Shown: positions 1 through 8,901, numbered from the stretch's first letter. The stretch: 64,000 nucleotides of DNA from Thalassotalea psychrophila (GCF_031583595.1 NZ_CP134145.1:3534001-3598000), one strand, 5' to 3'. Made by a program: numbers and translations. The notes: generated from the sequence alone by a model not told the origin.

Positions 1-1
1 T

Positions 2-1261
2 AAAGCGCTTGGTATTTTAGGTATCTACGCCTTCTTCGTTTATGTAACACCTGTATTAGGTGGTTGGATGGCCGATAATGTATGGGGCCAACGTAAATCT
101 ATTATCGTTGGTGGCTTACTAATGATGGTAGGTCAATTTTCCCTAGGTATGCCGCATAGCTTTATTCCTGGTATGGAAGAGACTTTCTTATGGATCGGTC
201 TTATATTCCTTATTTTGGGTAATGGTTTCTTCAAACCAAACATTTCAACTATGGTTGGTGATTTATATGAAGAAGGTGACAAGCGTCGTGATGCTGCTTT
301 CACAATCTTCTATATGGGTATCAACTTAGGTTCAATTTTAGGTTACTTAGTAGTAGGTACTATTGGTGAAAAAATTAATTACCAATACGGTTTCTTAGTA
401 GCTGGTTTTGGTATGTTACTAGGTGTGCTTTTACAACTTGCACTTTCGAACAAATATTTAGGCAATATTGGTGTAGAACCATCAGCTAAACAACTTAAAG
501 GCGAGTCTGCTGCTTCAAACGCACCATTAACGTCTGAAGAGCGTGACCGTGTTAAAGTTATTTTAATCATGTCATTCTTTACTATTATTTTCTGGTTAGG
601 TTTTGAGCAAGCTGCAGGTTCAATGAACCTTTTCGCTAAATACAGAACTGACTTAGTATTTTTCGGTTGGGAAATGCCAGCCTCATGGTTACAAACGGTA
701 AACCCTATTTTCGTAATTATCTTAGCGCCAATATTTGCTGCTATGTGGTTGAAGATGGGCGCTGCTGAGCCAAACTCTCCGAAGAAATTTGCTATGGGGA
801 TGTTTTTCTTAGGCCTTGGTTTTATTTCAATGGTAATGGCCGCGTTACAAATTGGCGATTCAGAGACTGTTAAAGCTCACGTTATTTGGCTAGTACTTGC
901 CTACTTGTTCCATACTATGGGTGAATTATGTTTATCGCCAATTGGTCTTTCAATGGTAACTAAACTTGCTCCTCTGAAATACACATCATTACTTATGGGT
1001 ATGTGGTTCTTCTTCTCTGGTGTTGGTAACTATTTAGCTGCATGGGTTGGCCAAATGGTTGGTGAAACAGGTCCTCTACAAGCCTTCTCTGGTGTTGCAA
1101 TTATGGCATTCCTTGCTGGTATTTGCTTATGGTTACTAAGCGACAGGCTTGTTGACTGGATGCATGGCGCTGAAGATTCTCACCCTCAAAATATGGATGA
1201 GAAACTTGCAGAAGAGATTGCTGTTACTGGTACTCATGAAGGTATTTCTGAGAAGCATTAA
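2..1261 (+). CDS. POT-family proton-dependent oligopeptide transporter (5' end outside window)
   Basis: Inner-membrane proton/peptide symporter of the POT/PTR2 family, importing di- and tripeptides. The reading frame is open from base 2 with no start codon before the first internal ATG at 68, so the gene begins upstream of the window. The stretch GGWMADNVWGQRKSI is the PTR2 signature between early helices, and FFKPNISTMVGDLY is the second family motif. About 420 residues are visible with many hydrophobic segments, ending in a short charged cytoplasmic tail. A strong intrinsic terminator follows 60 bases after the stop. Substrate specificity cannot be read from sequence. Confidence 0.93.
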   Translation, partial: KALGILGIYAFFVYVTPVLGGWMADNVWGQRKSIIVGGLLMMVGQFSLGMPHSFIPGMEETFLWIGLIFLILGNGFFKPNISTMVGDLYEEGDKRRDAAFTIFYMGINLGSILGYLVVGTIGEKINYQYGFLVAGFGMLLGVLLQLALSNKYLGNIGVEPSAKQLKGESAASNAPLTSEERDRVKVILIMSFFTIIFWLGFEQAAGSMNLFAKYRTDLVFFGWEMPASWLQTVNPIFVIILAPIFAAMWLKMGAAEPNSPKKFAMGMFFLGLGFISMVMAALQIGDSETVKAHVIWLVLAYLFHTMGELCLSPIGLSMVTKLAPLKYTSLLMGMWFFFSGVGNYLAAWVGQMVGETGPLQAFSGVAIMAFLAGICLWLLSDRLVDWMHGAEDSHPQNMDEKLAEEIAVTGTHEGISEKH

Positions 1262-1271
1262 ATAGACTCAA

Positions 1272-1297
1272 GTCGTCCCGTACTTGTTACGGGATCT
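1272..1297 (+). other. Structured 3'-UTR motif, copy 1
   Basis: Between the POT stop codon and its terminator. It folds as CCCGTA (1277-1282), loop CTTGT, TACGGG (1288-1293) and is followed by ATCT. A closely related motif follows etfA at 8687-8711. Function unknown. Confidence 0.4.
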
Positions 1298-1320
1298 GGA
1301 CTATTAATAGTTTAATTCAA

Positions 1321-1348
1321 AACGGAAGCTGGTCTTCCGTTTTTTTTT
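1321..1348 (+). terminator. Rho-independent terminator of the POT transporter gene
   Basis: AACGGAAG (1321-1328), loop CTGGT, CTTCCGTT (1334-1341), continuing into an uninterrupted T run to 1348. Confidence 0.9.
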
Positions 1349-1647
1349 GCCTAATGTTTAGCGTTTATTTGCTATACCACGATGACACCAATGCTATCGA
1401 ACACTCATGGCAAGATGTACCGTTTATACTCCTTATTAAGGTTTGTTCTGTTTCAAAGTTTACATTTCGCTACAGCCTAACTACGACAAGATGCAATTGT
1501 TCAGTTGATATGAATATAGGAGCAATAAAGAACGCAAGGCGTAGTAGCTAAATTAACCCTGTACAGCGTAAATAACGTTATATAACAATGACAGTTCAAG
1601 CAAATGCAATAACAAAGGAGGTATAGGTTAATATGGAGTGCTTAAAC
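1349..1647. other. Intergenic stretch with no convincing gene
   Basis: About 300 bases between the POT terminator and the 3' end of pgpA. A 65-codon plus frame (1354-1551) lacks a ribosome binding site and resembles no family I know. No tRNA, hairpin terminator or repeat was seen. Confidence 0.6.
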
Positions 1648-2121
1648 TTAAAAGATTAAATGCATCAACACACAAGCCAGAATGCCTGCGATAATGTCGT
1701 CTAGCATGATGCCAAAGCCGCCGCCGACTTTTTTGTCTGCAATAGATATTGGCCAAGGTTTGGCGATATCGAGAATACGAAAGAAGATAAAGCCTACAAT
1801 TATTGTTTGCCAAGTAGCAGGAACAGCTATCATGGTAATGAAGAAACCGGCGATTTCATCCCATACAATTGCACCATGATCGTGTACGCCAGCGTCTTTT
1901 GATGCTTTGTCACAGATCCAAATCCCTACGATTGAAATAAAAACAGTTATTGCGATAAATACGTTTAAAGAAAGTTGTGAGCATAATAGGTACAAGGGAA
2001 TAGCAGCTAGTGTACCCATAGTACCAGGGGCTTTTGGGCTTAAGCCGCTACCAAAACCTAACGCTAAAAAATGCACAGGATCTTTTATATTAAATAATTC
2101 ACTGGCGCTTTTTTTAGTCAT
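1648..2121 (-). CDS. pgpA: Phosphatidylglycerophosphatase A
   Basis: Membrane phosphatase that removes the phosphate from phosphatidylglycerophosphate to give phosphatidylglycerol. The 157-residue length fits the family. The N-terminal half has FLALGFGSGLSPKAPGTMG, the PgpA signature, and later WDEIAGFF and the acidic C-terminal stretch MLDDIIAGILACV, with hydrophobic helices between. It is the last gene of ribH-nusB-thiL-pgpA, a standard gammaproteobacterial order, 45 bases after thiL. No clear terminator follows. Confidence 0.95.
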   Translation of the reverse strand: MTKKSASELFNIKDPVHFLALGFGSGLSPKAPGTMGTLAAIPLYLLCSQLSLNVFIAITVFISIVGIWICDKASKDAGVHDHGAIVWDEIAGFFITMIAVPATWQTIIVGFIFFRILDIAKPWPISIADKKVGGGFGIMLDDIIAGILACVLMHLIF

Positions 2122-2166
2122 TATTTGCTCGGTTAGTATTATCGGTTAGTATTTTTGCTCAGCGTT

Positions 2167-3135
2167 TTAAGCTTTCACTGAAAAATGTTCAAAGCCTACT
2201 TTTTTAACCACAAATGGTTTCTTCTTATAAGTAAGATTAATTTCTTCAGAGGTATTTAATTGCCCTATACAATTAAACGCAACATTAGCATGGGCCATAG
2301 CTGTTTCTATACCGACTTTGTTCGTTGCCGGTACTGAGAAAATTAATTGGTAATCGTCGCCTGAGGTTAATGCCATATTTATTGCATCTTCAGCACTTAA
2401 ATTATCAGTCAGTGCTTTTGATAAAGGAATATCTTCAACATTTATAGCAACACCTAGTGTAGATGCTCGGCAGATATGGCCTAAATCGGCTAACAGGCCA
2501 TCAGAAACATCGATTGCAGAAGTAGCAAACTCTCTGATCATTTGCCCAACCAGCACTTGTGGTTGTGGATAATCGAGCTTCGCTTTTACTCTAGCAAAAT
2601 CAGTTTCATTTAATTTAATTTGACCATTAATCGCAGCGAGTGCTAGACCAGCATCACCGAAATCACCGGTAACAAACAAGTAATCGCCATTTTGTGCACC
2701 ATTTCGACAAAGTGCTTTATCTTCAGGTACTAAACCTTGCGCGGTAATGGTTATACTTAATGGCCCTTGTGTGGTATCACCACCAATAAGTTGCACGTTG
2801 AAGTATTCGGTTAACTCAAACATACCAGCAGTAAATTCACGCAACCACTCTTCATCAACTTCAGGTAAGGTTATAGCAACGGAGATCCAAGCAGGTTCAG
2901 CCCCCATAGCAGCAATGTCACTTAAGTTTACCGCTACCGCTTTATGCCCAACTGCACGTGCAGGGGTATTTAAAGGAAAATGAACACCGGCAACTAAGGT
3001 GTCGGTGGTAACAGCGATAAGTTTATTATCGTTTGCTCGAATAAGTGCACAATCGTCACCTATTCCCATAGCTACATCTTTACGGCTCACAGGCTGAGCA
3101 GTAAAGAACTCTTTGATCAGTTCAAATTCTTTCAA
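2167..3135 (-). CDS. thiL: Thiamine-monophosphate kinase
   Basis: Cytoplasmic ATP-dependent kinase that converts thiamine phosphate to thiamine diphosphate, the last step of cofactor synthesis. The N-terminus MKEFELIKEFF leads into GIGDDCAL, and then VTTDTLVAGVHFP, NLSDIAAMGA and GGDTTQGPLSI, which together form the AIRS/PurM-type nucleotide and Mg binding motifs. SAIDVSDGLLADLGH and LTSGDDYQLIFS are the C-terminal family motifs. The 322 residues are normal length. It starts only 3 bases after the nusB stop, so translation is probably coupled. Confidence 0.96.
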   Translation of the reverse strand: MKEFELIKEFFTAQPVSRKDVAMGIGDDCALIRANDNKLIAVTTDTLVAGVHFPLNTPARAVGHKAVAVNLSDIAAMGAEPAWISVAITLPEVDEEWLREFTAGMFELTEYFNVQLIGGDTTQGPLSITITAQGLVPEDKALCRNGAQNGDYLFVTGDFGDAGLALAAINGQIKLNETDFARVKAKLDYPQPQVLVGQMIREFATSAIDVSDGLLADLGHICRASTLGVAINVEDIPLSKALTDNLSAEDAINMALTSGDDYQLIFSVPATNKVGIETAMAHANVAFNCIGQLNTSEEINLTYKKKPFVVKKVGFEHFSVKA

Positions 3136-3138
3136 GTG

Positions 3139-3555
3139 TTATTCTTCTGGACGAAATGTTTTAACGACTTTATCAAGTACGCCATTTACAAATTTGTGAC
3201 TATCGTCAGTTGCAAATGCTTTTGCAAGTTCAATAGCTTCGTTAATAACGACTTTATAAGGAACTTCTTTACAATCACGAAGTTCAAAAACACCAACTCG
3301 TAGAATAGCTTTTTCAATTTGATCGACGTCTTCAAGAGGACGATCAACTAATGGTCGAATAGCGTCATCAATTTCACCTACGTGAGTAGCAACACCACGT
3401 AATAATTGTGAAAAATATGCTGCCTCAAAACGGCGTTTAGCGTTATCTGCAATAAAATTTGCTTCTATTTCACTAATATCGTTTTGTGATAATTGCCATG
3501 AATAAATTGCTTGTACAGCAATTTCACGGGCTTTTCTTCTAGGAGTTGGTTTCAC
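3139..3555 (-). CDS. nusB: Transcription antitermination factor NusB
   Basis: All-helical RNA-binding protein that with NusE/S10 binds boxA RNA and supports rRNA antitermination. The 138 residues open with the family pattern PRRKAREIAVQAIYSWQLS and end with FVNGVLDKVVK, the conserved C-terminal helix. It lies 12 bases after ribH and 3 bases before thiL in a single minus-strand operon. Nothing unusual was seen. Confidence 0.97.
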   Translation of the reverse strand: MKPTPRRKAREIAVQAIYSWQLSQNDISEIEANFIADNAKRRFEAAYFSQLLRGVATHVGEIDDAIRPLVDRPLEDVDQIEKAILRVGVFELRDCKEVPYKVVINEAIELAKAFATDDSHKFVNGVLDKVVKTFRPEE

Positions 3556-3567
3556 TAAGCTTTCCGC

Positions 3568-4032
3568 CTATAGTTGATCTAAAACGTTAACCATTTCTAA
3601 GGCACTTAAAGCTGCTTCTGCACCTTTATTACCCGCTTTGGTACCAGAACGTTCGATCGCTTGTTCAATTGAATCTACTGTAATAACACCAAATGCAACT
3701 GGGATATCAAATTCCATCGCAACTTGTGCTAAACCTTTGTTACATTCGCCAGCAACAAAATCAAAGTGTGGTGTGCCACCACGAATTACTGCGCCAATAG
3801 CAATAACTGCGTCATAACCGCCTTTAGCAGCAATACGTTTTGCTGCAACAGGTAACTCATATGCACCAGGAACACGAACAATAGTAATATCTGCATCCGC
3901 AACATTACCGTGACGTTTAAGTGCGTCAACTGCACCTTCTAATAAGCTTTCTACTACGAAGCTGTTAAAACGTGAAACAACAATGGCAAACTTTTTGCCA
4001 GACGCTACAAATGAGCCTTCAATTACATTCAT
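3568..4032 (-). CDS. ribH: 6,7-dimethyl-8-ribityllumazine synthase
   Basis: Penultimate enzyme of riboflavin synthesis, condensing 3,4-dihydroxy-2-butanone 4-phosphate with the ribitylamino-uracil; members assemble into 60-mers or smaller oligomers. The 154 residues carry [12 protein letters not shown], the [15 protein letters not shown] region, [17 protein letters not shown] (with the catalytic His of the HFD motif) and [13 protein letters not shown]. It is the first gene of the ribH-nusB-thiL-pgpA operon. I saw no FMN riboswitch in the short leader. Confidence 0.97.
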   Translation of the reverse strand: MNVIEGSFVASGKKFAIVVSRFNSFVVESLLEGAVDALKRHGNVADADITIVRVPGAYELPVAAKRIAAKGGYDAVIAIGAVIRGGTPHFDFVAGECNKGLAQVAMEFDIPVAFGVITVDSIEQAIERSGTKAGNKGAEAALSALEMVNVLDQL

Positions 4033-4098
4033 TTTTATTAACCTGTTTAAAAAATTGGCGCAATTCTAACAAAGATCAAATTAATAAGGTACTTATTA

Positions 4099-4126
4099 AT
4101 TGTATAATAAGGTTGTTTTAGTTCAA
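4099..4126 (-). promoter_or_regulatory. Likely sigma-70 promoter of the ribH operon
   Basis: On the minus strand, TTGAAC (4126-4121), a 16-base spacer and TACAAT (4104-4099), about 67 bases before the ribH start. Assigned by resemblance to the consensus. Confidence 0.5.
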
Positions 4127-4158
4127 CTTTCACTCTATTAACATAACTTTTTATTAGT

Positions 4159-4186
4159 TTGCGACAAGTTTTGACTTTGATACAAT
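4159..4186 (+). promoter_or_regulatory. Likely sigma-70 promoter of the small membrane protein gene
   Basis: TTGCGA (4159-4164), a 16-base spacer and TACAAT (4181-4186), 31 bases before the ATG at 4217. Divergent from the ribH promoter. Confidence 0.5.
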
Positions 4187-4216
4187 AGTTGTCTCATTTA
4201 TTTTAGACGATAGACC

Positions 4217-4525
4217 ATGAAATTCTATTTTTCTTCAAATCAATTTCCACAACTGCAAACATTTGATTTTCGCAGTCGCCAACAAATTATTAATTTAGCT
4301 ACGGCCAAGTTGTCGCCTTTAGCCAAATTTGTATTAAACCTATTGAAAATGGCAATTTTAATACCACCATTCTTTATGCTGGCTAATGTCGAGTCATGGT
4401 ACTTTTTAGTACCTTTGGTCTTTGTTTTGGTAGGTTATTATATTGTGCTTAGGCCGCTATCATTACTATTTATTGATAAGCATTTAGACAAAGCTATTGG
4501 TCAATTTGAAAGCGAGAATAGCTAG
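4217..4525 (+). CDS. Small two-helix inner-membrane protein of unknown function
   Basis: The 102-residue product has a polar, Gln-rich N-terminus, then two hydrophobic segments at about residues 45-60 and 63-80, and ends in a short acidic tail. It has no signal peptide, cysteine pair or catalytic motif. The character fits short conserved membrane proteins of Alteromonadales, but I cannot assign a role. It has its own putative promoter, divergent from the ribH operon. Confidence 0.75.
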   Translation: MKFYFSSNQFPQLQTFDFRSRQQIINLATAKLSPLAKFVLNLLKMAILIPPFFMLANVESWYFLVPLVFVLVGYYIVLRPLSLLFIDKHLDKAIGQFESENS

Positions 4526-4610
4526 TTTCAATACAGTAAAATATGTAGGAGTTTTTAATGTCAAACAGGGCGTTTACATTAAATTTGACCTCGACAATTC
4601 AAAGCCGGAT

Positions 4611-4733
4611 TTACTTTTGACTGCGATATAGTGCATACAGGGCTTTAAACTCTTCATCTTCCTGACGATTAATTTTGCCGGTAATTATTTTATCGGCTAA
4701 TTCATTAATTCTTTTTATATTATGTTCTGACAT
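4611..4733 (-). CDS. Possible 40-residue helical microprotein
   Basis: A short minus-strand frame with ATG at 4733 and stop at 4611. It is preceded by AAGAAG about 6 bases upstream, a usable ribosome binding site. The product begins MSEHNIKRINELADKIITG and ends EEFKALYALYRSQK. It is highly charged, with two predicted helices separated by GKINRQ. The layout INELA...E..L...Y loosely resembles the small DUF896/YnzC helical hairpin proteins, but that similarity is from memory and weak. It may be a real gene missed because of its size, or chance. Confidence 0.4.
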   Translation of the reverse strand: MSEHNIKRINELADKIITGKINRQEDEEFKALYALYRSQK

Positions 4734-4990
4734 AGATAACTTCTTTATTTTTATTATTAATTGCTTACCCGTTATTTATAGCAAGTTTTTAACAATTAAA
4801 AAGCACTACTGTGTATCGAAATTGTAACAATGAGAAATAGTAAATTTAATGCTTAGTCGCTAACAAAAGAAAATGAAGTATTAAAATAAGAGAGCGGACA
4901 ATGAGATGAAAATCCCTCTTTCATCACATATATGCGTTCTACGCTACATTGTTAATATGTGAAAGAGGAGTTATGGTATTTTTCATAAAC
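4734..4990. other. Intergenic region with a long inverted repeat
   Basis: No gene seen. It contains CCTCTTTCA (4915-4923) and the complementary TGAAAGAGG (4960-4968); the pairing extends loosely inward through the ACATAT/ATATGT bases. There is no T run, so it is not an obvious terminator. Confidence 0.45.
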
Positions 4991-5015
4991 AAAAAAAGCG
5001 CCGCAGGCGCTTTTT
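4991..5015 (-). terminator. Terminator of the ETF-ubiquinone oxidoreductase gene
   Basis: GCGCC (4998-5002), loop GCA, GGCGC (5006-5010), flanked by A7 and T5. Read on the minus strand it gives a GC stem followed by seven U. It could work in both directions. Confidence 0.88.
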
Positions 5016-5033
5016 ATATGTAAATATGTTGAA

Positions 5034-6683
5034 TTACATATTCGGGTAATTCGGTCCACCGGTGCCTTCTGGTGTAACCCAAGTAATGTTTTGGCTTGGG
5101 TCTTTAATATCACAAGTTTTACAGTGGATACAGTTTTGTGAGTTGATCACGAACTTCTTCTCACCTGCTTCATCTTCTTCTATTTCGTAAACACCTGCTG
5201 GACAATAACGTTGTGCAGGCTCTGCGAACTTAGCTAAGTTTACTGAAATTGGAATATTCATATCAGCAAGCTTTAAGTGGCAAGGCTGCTCTTCTTCGTG
5301 GTTAGTATTTGATAAGAATACCGAGCTCAATTTATCAAAACTAAGTACACCATCTGGCTTAGCGTAATTAATTACAGCACATTCTGAAGCAAGTTTTAAT
5401 GATTCATGATCATAGCTGTTATCAGAAAAGTTAAATGGCAATTTACCGCCAAAGAAGTTTTGATCTAAGGTATTGTAAGCACCACCTAAGAACGTACCTA
5501 GCTTATGCATTACTGCACCAAAGTTACGAGTATTGTATAACTCATCATATAACCATGATGCTTTAAAGTTGTCAGTGTAAGCAGTTAAATCATTACCACC
5601 TTCATCACCGCCAGCAATAGCATTAAAAATAGTTTCACCGGCTAACATGCCTGACTTCATTGCAGTGTGGTTACCTTTGATTTTGGCAAAGTTAATCGTA
5701 CCAGCATCACAACCAACCAAAACAGCACCAGGCATAGTCATTTTAGGTAGTGAGTTAAAGCCACCTTTAGCAATAGCTCGGGCACCGTAAGATACACGTT
5801 TACCACCTTTAAGGTATTGTGAAAATTTTGGGTGATGCTTTAATTTTTGAAATTCATCAAACGGGCTTAAATGCGGGTTTGAATAATTTAAATCAATGAT
5901 TAAACCAACAAATACTTGGTTGTTTTCAGCGTGATATAAATAACCACCACCTGTTGTATCACCTTCAAGTGGCCAACCAGCAGTATGAACAACTAAACCT
6001 TCTTGATGAAGTTCTGGGTCAATATCCCAAATTTCTTTAAAACCAATACCGTAGTGTTGTGGTTGTTTATCAGCATCTAAGTTGAACTTGCTTATTAGCT
6101 CTTTACCTAAATGACCACGACAACCTTCAGCAAACACTGTGTATTTAGCACGTAACTCCATGCCTGGCATGTATGAATCTTTCTGGTTACCTTCAGCATC
6201 CAAGCCCATGTCGCCAGTGATAATGCCGGCAACTTTACCGTCTTCATAAATCACGTCTTGCGCAGGGAAACCAGGGAATATCTCAACGCCCATGCCTTCT
6301 GCTTGTTCTGCTAACCATCGACAAACATTACCCATAGAAACAATGTAGTTGCCATCGTTATGCATAGTCTTAGGAACAGCGAAACCAGGTAATTTAATAC
6401 CTTTCTCGCTACTATTTAATAAATAAATGTCATCGCCGTTAACTGGCGTATTAAGTGGCGCACCGCGTTCTTTCCAATCAGGAAAAAGCTCATTCATCGA
6501 ACGAGGCTCAAGTACCGCACCAGAAAGAATGTGAGCACCAACTTCAGAGCCTTTCTCAACAACACAAACCATTAACTCTTGGTCTTTTTCTTGTGCCATT
6601 TGCATTAATTTACATGCTGTAGATAAACCAGATGGGCCTGCACCCACGATTACAACATCAAATTCCATCGATTCACGTTCCAC
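5034..6683 (-). CDS. Electron transfer flavoprotein-ubiquinone oxidoreductase
   Basis: Membrane-associated FAD and 4Fe-4S enzyme that passes electrons from reduced ETF to ubiquinone, linking acyl-CoA dehydrogenases to respiration. The 549 residues start with the FAD-binding fold FDVVIVGAGPSGLSTA. The C-terminal domain has RYCPAGVYEI and NCIHCKTCDIKDP, which supply the cluster cysteines, and ends PEGTGGPNYPNM as in the family. The GTG start at 6683 is chosen because AAGGGGAA lies 6 bases upstream and the first residues MERESMEFD are typical. It is divergent from etfBA, its redox partner. Confidence 0.97.
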   Translation of the reverse strand: MERESMEFDVVIVGAGPSGLSTACKLMQMAQEKDQELMVCVVEKGSEVGAHILSGAVLEPRSMNELFPDWKERGAPLNTPVNGDDIYLLNSSEKGIKLPGFAVPKTMHNDGNYIVSMGNVCRWLAEQAEGMGVEIFPGFPAQDVIYEDGKVAGIITGDMGLDAEGNQKDSYMPGMELRAKYTVFAEGCRGHLGKELISKFNLDADKQPQHYGIGFKEIWDIDPELHQEGLVVHTAGWPLEGDTTGGGYLYHAENNQVFVGLIIDLNYSNPHLSPFDEFQKLKHHPKFSQYLKGGKRVSYGARAIAKGGFNSLPKMTMPGAVLVGCDAGTINFAKIKGNHTAMKSGMLAGETIFNAIAGGDEGGNDLTAYTDNFKASWLYDELYNTRNFGAVMHKLGTFLGGAYNTLDQNFFGGKLPFNFSDNSYDHESLKLASECAVINYAKPDGVLSFDKLSSVFLSNTNHEEEQPCHLKLADMNIPISVNLAKFAEPAQRYCPAGVYEIEEDEAGEKKFVINSQNCIHCKTCDIKDPSQNITWVTPEGTGGPNYPNM

Positions 6684-6881
6684 GCGATTCCCCTTATTAC
6701 TTATATTTTGTTTCTAAAATTTTTAATACGCTATTTATAGCATTTAATGAACACCAAACCTATGCAAATTAGGTAATAATGTTGCCAAAAAGCACTTTTT
6801 ATGTAAGTTAACATTGACGTTTTGTAATGCAGTGAGTAATCTTTTGCACCATCAAAGATATTAATTTTGAGTAATAACTTA

Positions 6882-6893
6882 AAACATCCGTTT
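6882..6893. promoter_or_regulatory. PsrA-like box 1
   Basis: AAAC-ATCC-GTTT. It matches the AAAC-N4-GTTT core of PsrA operators, known to control fatty-acid degradation and ETF genes in gammaproteobacteria. Position between the two divergent ETF units supports it. Confidence 0.45.
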
Positions 6894-6903
6894 AAATAAT
6901 TTA

Positions 6904-6915
6904 AAACACTTGTTT
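6904..6915. promoter_or_regulatory. PsrA-like box 2
   Basis: AAAC-ACTT-GTTT, within the longer palindromic AAAACACTTGTTTT. Its centre is 22 bases, about two helical turns, from box 1. Confidence 0.48.
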
Positions 6916-6995
6916 TAATTTTACCATTATTATTTTAATATAAATACAATACAACAAGATTTAACTACCATTAATTGGTAATAACAGAGGTCACT

Positions 6996-7745
6996 ATGAA
7001 AGTACTTGTTCCTATCAAGCGCGTAATTGACTATAACGTCAAGGTTCGTGTTAAGCCTGATAATTCAAACGTTGATTTAACCAACGTTAAAATGGCAATC
7101 AACCCATTCTGTGAAATTGCAGTTGAAGAAGCCGTTCGTTTAAAAGAAGCAGGCATTGCAACTGAAATTGTTGCTGTATCTATTGGTGACAAATCTTGCC
7201 AAGAACAATTACGTACTGCATTAGCATTAGGTGCTGATCGTGCGATTCAAATTGATACAGACCAAAATCTAGATTCAATTAACGTTGCTAAACTTTTACA
7301 AAAAGTTGTTGAAGAAGAGCAGCCACAACTTGTTTTACTTGGTAAGCAAGCAATTGACTCAGACAATAACCAAACTGGCCAAATGTTAGGTGCTCTAACT
7401 GGTATGCCACAAGGTACATTTGCATCAATCGTTAAAGTTGATGGCGATAACGTTAACGTTACTCGTGAAGTAGATGGCGGCTTACAAACTGTTGCTCTTA
7501 CCCTTCCAGCTATCGTTACTACCGATTTACGTTTGAACGAGCCACGTTATGCATCTCTTCCTAACATTATGAAAGCTAAACGTAAGCCTCTAGATGTTAA
7601 AACAGCTGCTGATTTCGGTATCGATTTAAGCCCTCGTACTACGTTGGTTAAAGTTACTCCTCCTGCAGAGCGTCAAGCTGGCATAATTGTTGAGTCAATC
7701 GAAGAGTTAGTAGAAAAATTAAAAAATGAAGCGAAGGTGATCTAA
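6996..7745 (+). CDS. etfB: Electron transfer flavoprotein subunit beta
   Basis: Small ETF subunit, which binds AMP and helps carry electrons from acyl-CoA dehydrogenases to ETF-QO. The product is 249 residues. It begins [20 protein letters not shown] and carries [16 protein letters not shown], the family motif [17 protein letters not shown] and the C-terminal IMKAKRKPL. The ATG at 6996 is chosen over the in-frame TTG at 6975 because CAGAGG sits 5 bases ahead and the protein then matches the usual start. The stop overlaps the etfA ATG by one base. Confidence 0.97.
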   Translation: MKVLVPIKRVIDYNVKVRVKPDNSNVDLTNVKMAINPFCEIAVEEAVRLKEAGIATEIVAVSIGDKSCQEQLRTALALGADRAIQIDTDQNLDSINVAKLLQKVVEEEQPQLVLLGKQAIDSDNNQTGQMLGALTGMPQGTFASIVKVDGDNVNVTREVDGGLQTVALTLPAIVTTDLRLNEPRYASLPNIMKAKRKPLDVKTAADFGIDLSPRTTLVKVTPPAERQAGIIVESIEELVEKLKNEAKVI

Positions 7746-8671
7746 TGTCTATTTTAGTAATTGCAGAACATGACAATGCAAGCCTTAAGGCTGACACATT
7801 AAAAACTGTTGCAGCTGCTGCTGCAATTGGTGGTGATATTCACGTACTAGTTGCTGGTGCTAACTGTGGCGTTGCTGCAGAAGAAGCGGCTAAAGCTGCT
7901 GGCGTTAGCAAAGTGCTAGTTGCTGATAACGCTGCATACGAAAATCAACTTGCTGAAAACGTAAGTTTATTAATCACAGAATTAGCTGGTGATTACAGCC
8001 ACATTTTAGCAAATGCTTCAACAACTGGTAAAAACTTTATGCCACGTGTTGCTGCTCTTTTAGATGTTGCGCAAATATCTGAAATCATTGCTGTAGAAAG
8101 TGCCGATACATTTGTTCGTCCTATCTATGCTGGTAACGCTATTGCAACTGTACAATCTTTAGATGCAACTAAAGTTATCACTGTTCGCTCTACAGGTTTT
8201 GATGCAGTAGAAGCTACAGGCTCTGCTGAAGTTGTTGCGTTAAGCAATGTTACAGATGCTGGCACTTCAAGTTATGTAGGTGCCGAGCTTACTGTTTCTG
8301 AACGCCCTGACTTAGGTGCTGCTAGCGTAGTTATCTCTGGTGGTCGCGGTATGCAAAACGGAGAGAACTTCCAACTTCTTGACGGCATTGCCGACAAACT
8401 TGGCGCAGCAATTGGTGCTTCACGTGCTGCTGTTGATGCTGGTTTCGTTCCTAACGACATGCAAGTTGGTCAAACAGGTAAAATAGTTGCTCCAGACCTA
8501 TACATTGCTGTAGGTATTTCAGGTGCAATTCAGCATTTAGCTGGTATGAAAGACTCTAAGGTTATTGTTGCAATCAACAAAGATCCTGAAGCGCCTATCT
8601 TCCAAGTTGCTGATTACGGTTTAGTTGCAGACTTATTCGATGCTCTTCCAGAGTTAGAAAGCGCTTTATAA
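7745..8671 (+). CDS. etfA: Electron transfer flavoprotein subunit alpha
   Basis: Large ETF subunit; it holds the FAD. The 308 residues begin [10 protein letters not shown]. The C-terminal FAD domain has [31 protein letters not shown], the [16 protein letters not shown] pattern and [12 protein letters not shown], followed by [16 protein letters not shown]. It is translationally coupled to etfB through TAATG. Regulation is probably shared through the two PsrA-like boxes upstream of etfB. Confidence 0.97.
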   Translation: MSILVIAEHDNASLKADTLKTVAAAAAIGGDIHVLVAGANCGVAAEEAAKAAGVSKVLVADNAAYENQLAENVSLLITELAGDYSHILANASTTGKNFMPRVAALLDVAQISEIIAVESADTFVRPIYAGNAIATVQSLDATKVITVRSTGFDAVEATGSAEVVALSNVTDAGTSSYVGAELTVSERPDLGAASVVISGGRGMQNGENFQLLDGIADKLGAAIGASRAAVDAGFVPNDMQVGQTGKIVAPDLYIAVGISGAIQHLAGMKDSKVIVAINKDPEAPIFQVADYGLVADLFDALPELESAL

Positions 8672-8686
8672 TATCGATGCATTAGC

Positions 8687-8711
8687 GTCGTTCCGTTGAT
8701 GAACGGGATCT
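8687..8711 (+). other. Structured 3'-UTR motif, copy 2
   Basis: Follows etfA and precedes its terminator. CCGTT (8693-8697), loop GATG, AACGG (8702-8706), then GATCT. It shares GTCGT-CCGT and ACGGGATCT with 1272-1297. Confidence 0.4.
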
Positions 8712-8725
8712 ATTATTATTCTTAG

Positions 8726-8752
8726 AAAGCTTGCCAATTGGCAGGCTTTTTT
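8726..8752 (+). terminator. Rho-independent terminator of etfBA
   Basis: AAAGCTTGCC (8726-8735), loop AATT, GGCAGGCTTT (8740-8749), one G-T pair, followed by T to 8752. Confidence 0.9.
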
Positions 8753-8791
8753 GTTTCCAAGATGTGTTGTTTCCAAGATGTGTTGTTTCCA
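8751..8791. repeat. Short tandem repeat, 16-base unit, about 2.5 copies
   Basis: TTGTTTCCAAGATGTG at 8751-8766 and 8767-8782, then a partial TTGTTTCCA at 8783-8791. It begins in the tail of the etfA terminator. Confidence 0.85.
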
Positions 8792-8895
8792 TGCTCGTTA
8801 TAAACTGCAGGAGGTCCTTGATGTCGCTTATGATCCTCTAGGATGACGTAGTTAATTGTTTCAAAATTTGTTCTAATACTGCGATCTAAATACTA

Positions 8896-8901
8896 TATAA
8901 T
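8896..8901 (+). promoter_or_regulatory. Probable -10 element of yciH
   Basis: A perfect TATAAT, 29 bases before the yciH ATG. No good -35 is visible at the right spacing. Confidence 0.4.

Noticed and set aside
1354..1551. 65-codon plus frame after the POT gene
   Set aside because: It starts just after the terminator with no ribosome site, has unbalanced composition and no recognisable fold.
4033..4216. FMN riboswitch ahead of ribH
   Set aside because: The leader is too short and lacks the conserved RFN elements.
4558..4620. 20-codon plus frame MSNRAFTLNLTSTIQSRIYF with TAGGAG upstream
   Set aside because: The ribosome site is good, but the frame is very short, overlaps the end of the possible minus-strand microprotein and shows nothing recognisable.
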